18,419 bases of DNA from Desulfobulbaceae bacterium UBA2775 (GTDB lineage Bacteria; Desulfobacterota; Desulfobulbia; Desulfobulbales; Desulfocapsaceae). Below, piece by piece: positions 1 to 7,253 of the stretch. Made by a program: the position numbers and the translations under genes. The notes under the pieces were generated by a model, which saw only the letters and a list, made by a program, of their open reading frames with translations, was not told the DNA's origin and did not search any database. The stretch covers positions 25,167-43,585 of the forward strand of contig DEIL01000263.1 of NCBI GenBank assembly GCA_002352445.1, read 5' to 3'. Position 1 is the first letter of the stretch. The number at the start of each line of letters is the position of its first letter.

Positions 1-31
1 CTTGTTTTTTATTGCAGAAGTTCTGGAGTAA
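1..31 (+). CDS. C-terminal end of an upstream gene (partial)
   Basis: From base 2 a frame reads LFFIAEVLE and stops at TAA (29-31), 21 bases before the hemG start. The product cannot be identified from nine residues. What supports a coding reading is that a second copy of this stretch occurs at 12829-12867 in the same relative frame (LFFITEVQEEGTD), and the base differences between the copies include a synonymous change (ATT/ATA). The tight spacing would put this gene in an operon with hemG. It could instead be a non-coding repeat. Confidence 0.3.
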   Translation, partial: LFFIAEVLE

Positions 32-52
32 GGCACTAAAAGTGATTTTACA

Positions 53-1456
53 ATGACTTATCAACTCGATACCATTATTATAGGAGGCGGCCTTTCCGGC
101 CTCACCACGGCACATTCATTACGCCACCACAGCCCCGAACATCGTTTTCTTATTCTGGAAAAAGAGGCCCGCACAGGTGGTGCCATTCAATCCAGCCATG
201 ACCGGGGATTCATTACGGAAACCGGTCCCCACGGTTTCCTGGACAACTGCATGGAAAGTAACCGGGTATTGACGGAAACCGGACTGGATAGAGAAGTTAT
301 AAAGGCACCTCTGATTGATTTCGTCCGCTACGTTTATCTGGGAGGCAAACTCAATCTCATCCCCCAGACTCCAACTAAAGTCCTTATGGCACCATTAATC
401 CCCTTAGGAGCCAAGTTCAGGATTCTGGCAGATCTTGTCAAACCACCTTTAAAAGGAGAGCCAACGGTTGCAAAATGGATCAATTACCGGTTCGGATCAG
501 CCCTTCTTCCCTTTGTCGATGCAATCTTCACCGGCACCTACGCAGGCGACTATAATAAACTGACAATTGACAGTGTCATGCCGGGGGTACGCTCTTTAGA
601 AAAAGAGTATGGATCGGTAATTCGCGGTCTTTTGAAAAAGAGGAAATGGGAAGGGAAAAAAAGCCGGAATAAACCGAAATTCACCCTGCCGGCCATGACA
701 AGTTTCGCCACAGGCATGCAGCGACTGCCGGAGAAACTGACCGAGCAACTTTCCCCGGGGGAAAATCTACTCCTCAATACCGAAGTGACCGCCATTGCAA
801 AAGAGGTAAATGGCTGGAAAGTAACCTCCCCAAAAGGACATTTTTCCGCTGCCAACCTCGTCGTCGCGCTTCCCGTTAACCCTGCATTGCAGCTTCTAAA
901 ACAAATAGAGCCAACATTACCTCAAGAATCAATTCCCCAGGCACAGATAGCGACCGTTGCTTTCGGCTTTAATCAGGGTGAGAAGTTACCACCCGGCTTT
1001 GGTTACCTGATACCGGAATGTGAAAATCGTTTTACCCTCGGTTCCCTTTTCTCTTCAAATATGTTTCCCGGCAGGGCCCCGGAGAACCATATCGTTTTTG
1101 AGACACTCATAGGTGGTAGACGGCACCCGGAGAAACTCGGATTGGACGACGCAACCCTTACTCAAAAAGCATTTGAAGATGTCCGGGAGATCCTGGATCT
1201 TCCCAATGAGCCGGTATATACCACAGTACTCCGATCCACAGACAGTATTCCCCAGTTGGAGCGGGGCTATCCCCGGCTCCTGAAGTGGAGAGACGAACTT
1301 ATGCTTAGCGGGAGAGGATTATATATATGTGGATTTGGCTGGGGGGGGATAGGGCTCAATGATATGATGAAAAACGGTACCAGGATTGCGGAATCGATTC
1401 TCTCATCCTCTGATTCCTCTAAAAGTGATACTGAAGTTAAAGGCGTCTACTTTTGA
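53..1456 (+). CDS. hemG: Protoporphyrinogen oxidase, FAD-dependent HemY/PgoX type
   Basis: This enzyme oxidises protoporphyrinogen IX to protoporphyrin IX, the penultimate step of protoporphyrin-dependent heme synthesis, using bound FAD at the membrane surface. The 467-residue length is normal for the TIGR00562 family. The N-terminus has the Rossmann dinucleotide motif GGGLSGL (residues 11-17) and an acidic strand end (LILEKEARTGG, about 33-43). The C-terminus has a glycine-rich FAD-binding segment (GFGWGGIGLNDMMKNG, about 427-442). The ATG at 53 is favoured because the FAD motif starts ten residues later, leaving no room for a downstream start. The ribosome site is poor: a GGAG lies about 24 bases upstream. 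This family is classically oxygen-dependent and unrelated to the flavodoxin-like HemG of E. coli; the symbol follows common annotation, and hemY or pgoX are alternatives. A run of eight G lies at 1341-1348. The gene converges on dnaA. Confidence 0.93.
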   Translation: MTYQLDTIIIGGGLSGLTTAHSLRHHSPEHRFLILEKEARTGGAIQSSHDRGFITETGPHGFLDNCMESNRVLTETGLDREVIKAPLIDFVRYVYLGGKLNLIPQTPTKVLMAPLIPLGAKFRILADLVKPPLKGEPTVAKWINYRFGSALLPFVDAIFTGTYAGDYNKLTIDSVMPGVRSLEKEYGSVIRGLLKKRKWEGKKSRNKPKFTLPAMTSFATGMQRLPEKLTEQLSPGENLLLNTEVTAIAKEVNGWKVTSPKGHFSAANLVVALPVNPALQLLKQIEPTLPQESIPQAQIATVAFGFNQGEKLPPGFGYLIPECENRFTLGSLFSSNMFPGRAPENHIVFETLIGGRRHPEKLGLDDATLTQKAFEDVREILDLPNEPVYTTVLRSTDSIPQLERGYPRLLKWRDELMLSGRGLYICGFGWGGIGLNDMMKNGTRIAESILSSSDSSKSDTEVKGVYF

Positions 1457-1480
1457 TAAACCCGTAACAAACTCCCTGCT

Positions 1481-1510
1481 CCGTCATTCCCGCGCAGGCG
1501 GGAATGACGG
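1481..1510. repeat. 30-bp palindrome resembling the Neisseria dRS3 repeat
   Basis: A perfect 13-bp stem (CCGTCATTCCCGC and its complement) flanks a GCAG loop in the 105-base gap between the convergent hemG and dnaA genes. The core ATTCCC-N8-GGGAAT matches the published consensus of the dRS3 repeats of Neisseria, and similar elements occur in many other genomes. It could end transcripts from both sides, but no T-run follows directly on either strand, so it is not a standard intrinsic terminator. Confidence 0.75.
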
Positions 1511-1561
1511 AATGGCGAATTATTTGTGTTTTTTACGATTCCATCACTTTTGACAACACCA

Positions 1562-2902
1562 TCAAAGCTGCTTCACCTTATCACTCAACAGATCAAGTTG
1601 AGCAGATACTGAACCATCACTCACAGCCTTGCTGGTCACAACTTTTATGGAATGTAATACAGTAGAATGATCACGATGCAATACCTTACCAATATCAGCC
1701 AGTGAACTGTCAGTATACTTACGCGCCAGATACATAGCAACCTGTCGGGGAAAAGTAATAACTTTCTTCCTTGACCTCGAGCGCATATCACCGATACTCA
1801 CTTTAAATTGACTGGAGACGAGATCACAAATCATCTCCGCCGAGCGCACCTGTGCCACCCCGACAACAGAGGCGATAACCTCCCGCAGAAGATTGATATC
1901 AACATGTCCTCCAGTAAGCCTGGCTTTTGCACGTATTGCAATCAAAGCTGATTCAATTTGACGTACATCTCCGCGGATATGGTTTGCCAGGTAACTCACC
2001 ATCTCTTCGTCCAGGGACAACTGCTGCTGTACCGCTTTTTTTTCTACAATACGGATTCTGGTTGCCACATCCGGAGCATGGATGCTGGTTACCAGGCCGG
2101 AGGTCATTCTTGAACGAAATTCGCTATCAATGCCGACCAGGTCTCTGGGTGCACTTTTTGACGTGATAATGACTCTCTTACCTGACTTAATGAGTGAATC
2201 AAGGACCTCATTCAATTCCTCCTGAGTCTTCTTCTTCCCCGTTAAAGAGTGAACATCCTCAACCAGCAGAATATCACAATGTTCCAGATATTTGGACTTA
2301 AAATTCTCCATGGTGTTGGTTTTGATACCACGAACCATTTCGGCGGCAAACTGCTTGGCAGTTACATAGTGCAGGCGAGTCATCGGAGAATGAGAAAACA
2401 CATGGTGAGCTACGGCATGGGTCAGATGACTCTTGCCAAGACCGGTGGCACTGTTAATATAAAGACAGGGACCAATTGTATCATCTTTTGTCACCATGGA
2501 TTTACAGGCAGATTCTGCCAGAATATTGCTCTCTCCAACCATAAATTCATCAAAGGTATATCTGGGGTGAAGAGCCTTGAAGCGGGAATTATTTACCGGA
2601 ACAGTCGGCAGTCTCATCTGTGTTTTAGTCCCGTTTCTCTTAACTGTTCGGGGGGCTGAAACAATCGTATTACTATCCTCACAGAAGAGAACTTTAGTTG
2701 ACTCCAGTCCGTTCTCACGAATCTTCTCCTCAATAGCTTCAAGAAAATTCCGTTTAACATATGCACTGAAAAATCTATCCGGGCTTGAGAGATATAACTG
2801 TTCACCCTGCAATTCAACAAATTTTAACGGCTCAATCCAAAGATCAAAAACATTCTCTGCAATAGTCGATTTTAAACTCTCTTTAACTCTTTCCCACACC
2901 AT
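1562..2902 (-). CDS. dnaA: Chromosomal replication initiator protein DnaA
   Basis: DnaA binds DnaA boxes at oriC, opens the origin and helps load the replicative helicase. From ATG 2902 the protein has 446 residues in the usual four-domain order: domain I (about 1-75, WERVKESLKSTI to EAIEEKI), a short linker, the AAA+ domain III (from about 113) and the DNA-binding domain IV with the signature RDHSTVLH (410-417). The P-loop is SATGLGKS (151-158) and Walker B is LLVEDVH (about 212-218). Sensor 1 is IITSKSAP, and the RGDVRQIESAL helix (310-320) matches the family. An in-frame TTG at 2923 would add seven residues. ATG 2902 is preferred because a purine-rich GGGAAAGGA lies just upstream of it and domain I then begins directly. 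The canonical first P-loop Gly is Ser, and the first Walker B Asp is Glu. dnaN and gyrB are not neighbours. Confidence 0.96.
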   Translation of the reverse strand: MVWERVKESLKSTIAENVFDLWIEPLKFVELQGEQLYLSSPDRFFSAYVKRNFLEAIEEKIRENGLESTKVLFCEDSNTIVSAPRTVKRNGTKTQMRLPTVPVNNSRFKALHPRYTFDEFMVGESNILAESACKSMVTKDDTIGPCLYINSATGLGKSHLTHAVAHHVFSHSPMTRLHYVTAKQFAAEMVRGIKTNTMENFKSKYLEHCDILLVEDVHSLTGKKKTQEELNEVLDSLIKSGKRVIITSKSAPRDLVGIDSEFRSRMTSGLVTSIHAPDVATRIRIVEKKAVQQQLSLDEEMVSYLANHIRGDVRQIESALIAIRAKARLTGGHVDINLLREVIASVVGVAQVRSAEMICDLVSSQFKVSIGDMRSRSRKKVITFPRQVAMYLARKYTDSSLADIGKVLHRDHSTVLHSIKVVTSKAVSDGSVSAQLDLLSDKVKQL

Positions 2903-2943
2903 AAATAATTCCTTTCCCTTCAATTATGGATTCCCAAGGTAAA

Positions 2944-2972
2944 ACCATATGAAATAAGCCGGTAGATACCAA
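2944..2972 (-). promoter_or_regulatory. Candidate sigma70-type promoter of dnaA
   Basis: Read on the minus strand, TTGGTA (2972-2967) and TATGGT (2949-2944) are separated by exactly 17 bases, each with four of six consensus matches. The predicted transcript would start about 35 bases upstream of the preferred dnaA ATG at 2902, a normal leader length. No experimental support is visible in sequence. Confidence 0.4.
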
Positions 2973-3200
2973 TGCTCTTAACCCGTACCCATAAATAACC
3001 AAGAGTTATTGATCTACTCCAAACGGACAACAACTGGATGTTCTTTTAAAACTGTGCTTTTGAAATTTTCGGGGGACGCGCCCGAGTCGCAAATAACAAG
3101 GAAGAATAAACTTTAATTCATACAATCCGTCAAAGACGATTTACAGATATTTTATCCGGCAGGCACAAGTTTATTAACACTGGTTGCAACACCGCATAGA

Positions 3201-3475
3201 AACTGAAATTACACCCTGACCGGTCAGTTTTTTGTTGAATTTCGCGCATTCCGCTCAACATCATTTTTATGCCGAAAAATAACGATGTTAGAGGATTATC
3301 AACAAAGTTATCAACAATTCAACAAACGAATGAAACTCAAAATCCCTCTATATAAAGAAAAATTACTTTAATTTTCTCACAATTATTCTTTATCTTCAGG
3401 CAAACATTTGGATTAGCAGGAGTTTCAGCACACATAAAAAAAATAAAAAAAAATCTGATTCAGTGACCAAAACCA
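3201..3475. other. Candidate oriC between dnaA and comF
   Basis: Two identical DnaA boxes (TTATCAACA, one mismatch from TTATCCACA) lie at 3296-3304 and 3308-3316 in the same orientation. To their right is a strongly A/T-rich stretch (about 3340-3460, ending in A-tracts at 3437-3452) suitable as an unwinding element. A 12-bp perfect palindrome (CTGACCGGTCAG, 3216-3227) followed by T6 lies to their left. The whole gene-free gap is 2903-3475. Its remaining part (2973-3200) has no coding frame or repeat that I can recognise, only one G/C-rich patch near 3070-3090. An origin beside dnaA is common in bacteria, and two boxes a helical turn apart beside an A/T-rich tract is a typical layout. I saw no further perfect box. 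Confidence 0.5.
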
Positions 3476-4267
3476 TTAACTGCTACATTGTGCCATTTTC
3501 ACTCTTGTCAGAGTAAGCACCCGTACCTCCCTTGCACCGTGATAAAGTAAAATCCTGCTGCATTCAGTCACAGTAGTGCCCGTCGTATAAACATCATCAA
3601 CCAGACAGACTGTTTTTTCACCTATTCCGACTTTATTTACCATAGCAAACGCTCCCTTGAGATTTTTCCTTCTCATCCTTCCATCAAGTGTCGTCTGGGG
3701 AACTGTGTTTTTAGTTCTCAGTAGAGAATTGGCGTTCAGAATGGTTTGGGCCCTTTTCCGAAAAAAGAGCTTTGCCAGCAACACGGACTGATTCAGTCCT
3801 CTTTGACGCAACCTCCTGGGGTGGAGGGGAACGGGAAGGACATAATCACACTGGTCGAAAAGAGCCATATCAAAATGTGATATCATCTCAGCAATCCCAG
3901 GCAGGACACTGGTATCTTTGCCATACTTTAATCCATAGAGTAGTTTCTGGACAGGCGTACTGTAGCGCACAACCGAGCGTGCCAGCAGAAAAGGTGGGGA
4001 ATTGCCGAGACATTCGCCGCAGAGATTCTCCCTGACCTTATCGCCGACAAGCTCCATTCCACAAATCCTGCATACAGGATGTTGCAGGAAAGTTATGTCA
4101 CCACTGCATTTTTCGCAAATTTTCCTCTCCGATATTCCAAAAAGTTTTTTACCACACGCGGCACAACGGTGAGGAAAGACAATATCCGCTCCATGCCTTG
4201 TTATATCAACCAACCTGGAGAATACCATACTATCACCATGGATAATATCGTAACATTTTAATATCAC
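3476..4267 (-). CDS. ComF family amidophosphoribosyltransferase-like protein
   Basis: This protein belongs to the ComF/GntX family, a type I phosphoribosyltransferase fold linked in naturally competent bacteria to DNA uptake; its biochemical role is not well defined. Eight cysteines in four CxxC pairs (C35/C38, C51/C54, C66/C69, C83/C86) form the expected N-terminal zinc-ribbon region. The PRPP-binding motif VDDVYTTGTT sits at 223-232, and the YGLKYGKD and PVPLHPRRLRQRGLNQ segments are typical of the family. The start is uncertain. GTG 4267 has AAGGA only two bases upstream, while in-frame ATG 4228 (residue 14) has GGTGAT a few bases upstream and still leaves the zinc region intact. It lies on the far side of the candidate origin from dnaA and diverges from bamA. 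No other competence gene is nearby, so a competence role is not implied. Confidence 0.88.
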   Translation of the reverse strand: MILKCYDIIHGDSMVFSRLVDITRHGADIVFPHRCAACGKKLFGISERKICEKCSGDITFLQHPVCRICGMELVGDKVRENLCGECLGNSPPFLLARSVVRYSTPVQKLLYGLKYGKDTSVLPGIAEMISHFDMALFDQCDYVLPVPLHPRRLRQRGLNQSVLLAKLFFRKRAQTILNANSLLRTKNTVPQTTLDGRMRRKNLKGAFAMVNKVGIGEKTVCLVDDVYTTGTTVTECSRILLYHGAREVRVLTLTRVKMAQCSS

Positions 4268-4375
4268 ATTCCTTTTAGCATAAAAAACAGAGAGGAATGA
4301 CGCTTGAAATAACTTTTTACAAAATCATGTTACTTTCAATTTCTTATATTTTTCCTTCACACCAAACTGTGTTCT

Positions 4376-4403
4376 TTGCAAAGGTTGAGAAACATGGCAT
4401 AGT
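4376..4403 (+). promoter_or_regulatory. Weak candidate promoter of bamA
   Basis: In the 225-base gap between the divergent comF and bamA genes, TTGCAA (4376-4381) and CATAGT (4398-4403) are 16 bases apart, each with four of six matches to sigma70 consensus. The leader would be about 80 bases. An alternative -35 (TTGAAA, 4304-4309) lacks a good -10. This is a consensus match only. Confidence 0.25.
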
Positions 4404-4492
4404 GTCTACCCAGAAAAGATATTTGGCTACATTGTGAACCTCGATTTATTTCCAGTCTATCGGGGCCAGGAACTAAAACAGGAAAAAACCCT

Positions 4493-7180
4493 ATGATTTC
4501 TAGCAACAAGAACGACAATCAGTGGATGTTGAAGCGGACGAAACTCTTTTATTCTATTCTGCTTGCCCTTTTCTTTTTAGCGCTGCCTGTTTCGGCGACC
4601 TCTTCAGAGATAGTATTTCTGCCCCTCAACATTAACACTTCGATAGACGCTGATGACCTCACATTACAGGCGGATTCCAGCTTGCAGGAGACACTTGAGA
4701 ACACAGCCATTCGAATGATTCCCCGGAGCAATGTTGAAACATACGCAGATTACAGCTCCACCTGGCCCCCTGCGGTACAGGCACTTCAGGAAATAGCTGG
4801 CGCCACTCAGACTGACTACATTGCCACTGGAAATCTTACAGTTATTGGCAGCCAGATCAGTGTCGACGTAAAACTTTTTGATATTCTATCACCCAATTCA
4901 CCTACATATTACTCCCAGACTGCACAATCAATCGATGGGTTGGATGGAGTCCTCAAAAAAGTCGTTTCGGAGATTCAGTCCTACACAGAAAGAGACTTTC
5001 GCATCTCCTCAATTGACCCGGAGGGAAATGCGCGTATAGACTCGGGAGCTATCCTCCGTAAAATTACCACGAAAGCAGGCGATACTTACGATCCGACAGC
5101 GCTTCGCAATGACCTGAAGTCAATTTATAAAATGGGCTATTTTAATGACGTTCAGATCGATGTCAGCGATACCCCTAAGGGAAAAAAGGTCACCTTCAGG
5201 GTCATTGAAAAACCTGTGATACAATCGGTAATATTTGAAGGGATCGACGAACTGAAAGAAGAGGATATCAAGGACGCTGCCAACATAAAAGAGCACTTTA
5301 TCCTCAACCCTGCCAAAATCAGTGTTGCTGAAGAGGCAATTCACCAGTTGTATAAGACGAAGGGCTTCTATAACAGCCAGGTCAATGCCCAGATAAGCTA
5401 TCCCAATGACCAGGGAGCAATAGTTCGCTTTGTCATTGAAGAAGGTGAAAAAATCTATATTAAAGAAATTTCCGTGGAAGGCAATGTGACTTTCGACGAT
5501 GATGAACTGTTAGATCAAATCGAAACCGGTGAGAAATGGATTTTCACCTGGCTGACCGAGGCAGGCCTCCTCGACACAGTAAAAATACAGCAGGATGCTG
5601 CACGCATAGTGACCTTCTATAATAACCATGGTTTTCTGGAAGCAAAAATCGGTGAACCTGAGATACGGCAGGAAGAGGAGTGGATTTACCTCAAGTTCGT
5701 TGTCGAAGAAGGTCCTCGCTTCAGGATTGGTACCGTTGAATTTTCCGGTGACATTATCGGTATGGAAGAAAATATGCTTGACCTGCTGACAATTCGCAAT
5801 GAAGAATTTATTTCGAGACAGTCGTTAAGAGAAGACATTCTAAAGATGACTGACTACTACGCCGAGTCAGGTTATGCATTTGCGGGAATCAGACCTGTTA
5901 CAACAAAATCTCAAGTCGGCAACCGGATTGATGTCTCCTTTGTAATTGACAAGGGTGAACTGGTTTACATTGACAGGATAACCATCAAGGGCAACAATCG
6001 AACCCGGGACAACGTCATTCGCCGGGAATTATTGATTGCCGAGGGTGGTGTTTTCGATTCCAAGGCAATTAGACAGAGTACTCAGGCTCTGCAGCGCCTC
6101 TCTTATTTTGAGGAGGTAAACATAACCCCAGAACCCTCCCTTGATCCCGACCGCATGAATGTTATCATCGAGGTAAAAGAAAAATCCACAGGAACCTTCA
6201 GTATCGGAGCCGGATACAGTTCCGTGGACAAAATCATGCTCATGGGCCAGATTTCTGAAAACAACTTTCTTGGCCGGGGTGACACCCTCGCCTTTAGTGC
6301 CAATGTCAGCGGTGTCAGTCAGAGGTTCAATCTGGGTTATACCAACCCACACCTGTACGATTCTGCACTCTCCTGGGGTATCGATGCTTTCAGTACTGAA
6401 CGTGAATATGATGATTATACCAAAGATTCGAAAGGTGGCGGGCTTCGCATCGGTTACCCGATCTGGGGAAAATGGAAGGCCTACGGAAATTATAGCTACA
6501 CCGACACCGACCTCTCCGATATTTCGCCAAATGCTTCCTTCATAATCAAAGAATCCGCTGATATTCATATTACAAGTGCCGTCAAGTTTTCTCTGGTTCG
6601 AGATACCCGTAACAGCCTTTATGGTGCTTCCAGAGGATCGAGAAATGTAGCCAGCATTAAATATGCCGGCGGCCCCCTGAGCGGAGATGCCGAGTTTACT
6701 AAAATCGAAGGTTCGACAAGCTGGTATTTTCCAATAGTGTTCAGTACGGTATTCCATATCAAAGGTGCTGCCGGCCAGGTATTTGAAAATGAACCGGGAA
6801 AACTGCCTGTCTATGAACGATTTTATCTTGGCGGCCTGAATTCAGTTCGAGGTTTTGAATATGGTAAGATCAGTCCCATCGACCCGGTAACCCTTGATCG
6901 TATCGGCGGTGATAAAATGTGGTACACCAACATTGAGATTGTATTCCCTCTTCTTAAGACCCAGGGTGTACATGGTGCGATATTTTATGACTCCGGGCAA
7001 GTGCTCAACGACGACGAGGATTTTTTCACAGTAAATGATTCGATCAAAAACTCAGCTGGGATTGAGGTTCGCTGGCTCTCTCCCATGGGACCGTTACGGG
7101 TTGTCTGGGGATATAATCTCGACCCGCTTCCTGATGAAGACCAGGCGGTATGGGATTTCAGCATAGGTGGCAGTTTCTAA
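4493..7180 (+). CDS. bamA: Outer membrane protein assembly factor BamA with an extra N-terminal domain
   Basis: BamA is the Omp85 core of the machine that folds beta-barrel proteins into the outer membrane. The 895-residue product has a Sec signal peptide (hydrophobic FYSILLALFFLALPVSA, cut near residue 36), an extra domain at about 38-165, five POTRA repeats (about 167-560) and a C-terminal 16-strand barrel. The barrel carries the family L6 motif VRGF (785-788) and ends in Phe (FSIGGSF), the usual outer-membrane sorting end. E. coli BamA is 810 residues; the excess is the N-terminal domain, whose pattern (IVFLPLNI, DYIATGNL, QISVDVKLFDI) resembles TolB-N/CsgG-like periplasmic domains. ATG 4493 is favoured by AGGA nine bases upstream; M12 would give a shorter n-region but has a weaker ribosome site. 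skp and the lpx genes are absent, and a terminator follows directly. Confidence 0.93.
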   Translation: MISSNKNDNQWMLKRTKLFYSILLALFFLALPVSATSSEIVFLPLNINTSIDADDLTLQADSSLQETLENTAIRMIPRSNVETYADYSSTWPPAVQALQEIAGATQTDYIATGNLTVIGSQISVDVKLFDILSPNSPTYYSQTAQSIDGLDGVLKKVVSEIQSYTERDFRISSIDPEGNARIDSGAILRKITTKAGDTYDPTALRNDLKSIYKMGYFNDVQIDVSDTPKGKKVTFRVIEKPVIQSVIFEGIDELKEEDIKDAANIKEHFILNPAKISVAEEAIHQLYKTKGFYNSQVNAQISYPNDQGAIVRFVIEEGEKIYIKEISVEGNVTFDDDELLDQIETGEKWIFTWLTEAGLLDTVKIQQDAARIVTFYNNHGFLEAKIGEPEIRQEEEWIYLKFVVEEGPRFRIGTVEFSGDIIGMEENMLDLLTIRNEEFISRQSLREDILKMTDYYAESGYAFAGIRPVTTKSQVGNRIDVSFVIDKGELVYIDRITIKGNNRTRDNVIRRELLIAEGGVFDSKAIRQSTQALQRLSYFEEVNITPEPSLDPDRMNVIIEVKEKSTGTFSIGAGYSSVDKIMLMGQISENNFLGRGDTLAFSANVSGVSQRFNLGYTNPHLYDSALSWGIDAFSTEREYDDYTKDSKGGGLRIGYPIWGKWKAYGNYSYTDTDLSDISPNASFIIKESADIHITSAVKFSLVRDTRNSLYGASRGSRNVASIKYAGGPLSGDAEFTKIEGSTSWYFPIVFSTVFHIKGAAGQVFENEPGKLPVYERFYLGGLNSVRGFEYGKISPIDPVTLDRIGGDKMWYTNIEIVFPLLKTQGVHGAIFYDSGQVLNDDEDFFTVNDSIKNSAGIEVRWLSPMGPLRVVWGYNLDPLPDEDQAVWDFSIGGSF

Positions 7181-7216
7181 CCCGAATTAATCAAACCTTA
7201 TAGCTACTCTAATTCT

Positions 7217-7250
7217 GCCGGTTGCACTCCCTGTGTAACCGGCTCTTTTT
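7217..7250 (+). terminator. Intrinsic terminator after bamA, directly before mfd
   Basis: GCCGGTTGCAC (7217-7227) pairs with GTGTAACCGGC (7233-7243) in an 11-bp stem (one G.U) with loop TCCCT, followed by TCTTTTT (7244-7250). This is a textbook rho-independent terminator, 36 bases after the bamA stop. It ends three bases before the mfd start codon. Confidence 0.88.
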
Positions 7251-7253
7251 ATT

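Noticed and set aside
2249..2942. Plus-strand frames of up to 136 codons opposite dnaA
   Set aside because: They are antisense to conserved DnaA AAA+ motifs and have no recognisable product.
3216..3233. CTGACCGGTCAG followed by T6 as an intrinsic terminator
   Set aside because: The palindrome leaves only a four-base stem with a CCGG loop, and no plus-strand gene ends nearby. It is noted instead as part of the candidate origin region.
6029..6757. Long open frame of 242 codons on the minus strand inside bamA
   Set aside because: It lies wholly antisense to a well-supported barrel-coding region, its translation shows no family motif, and no ribosome site is seen.
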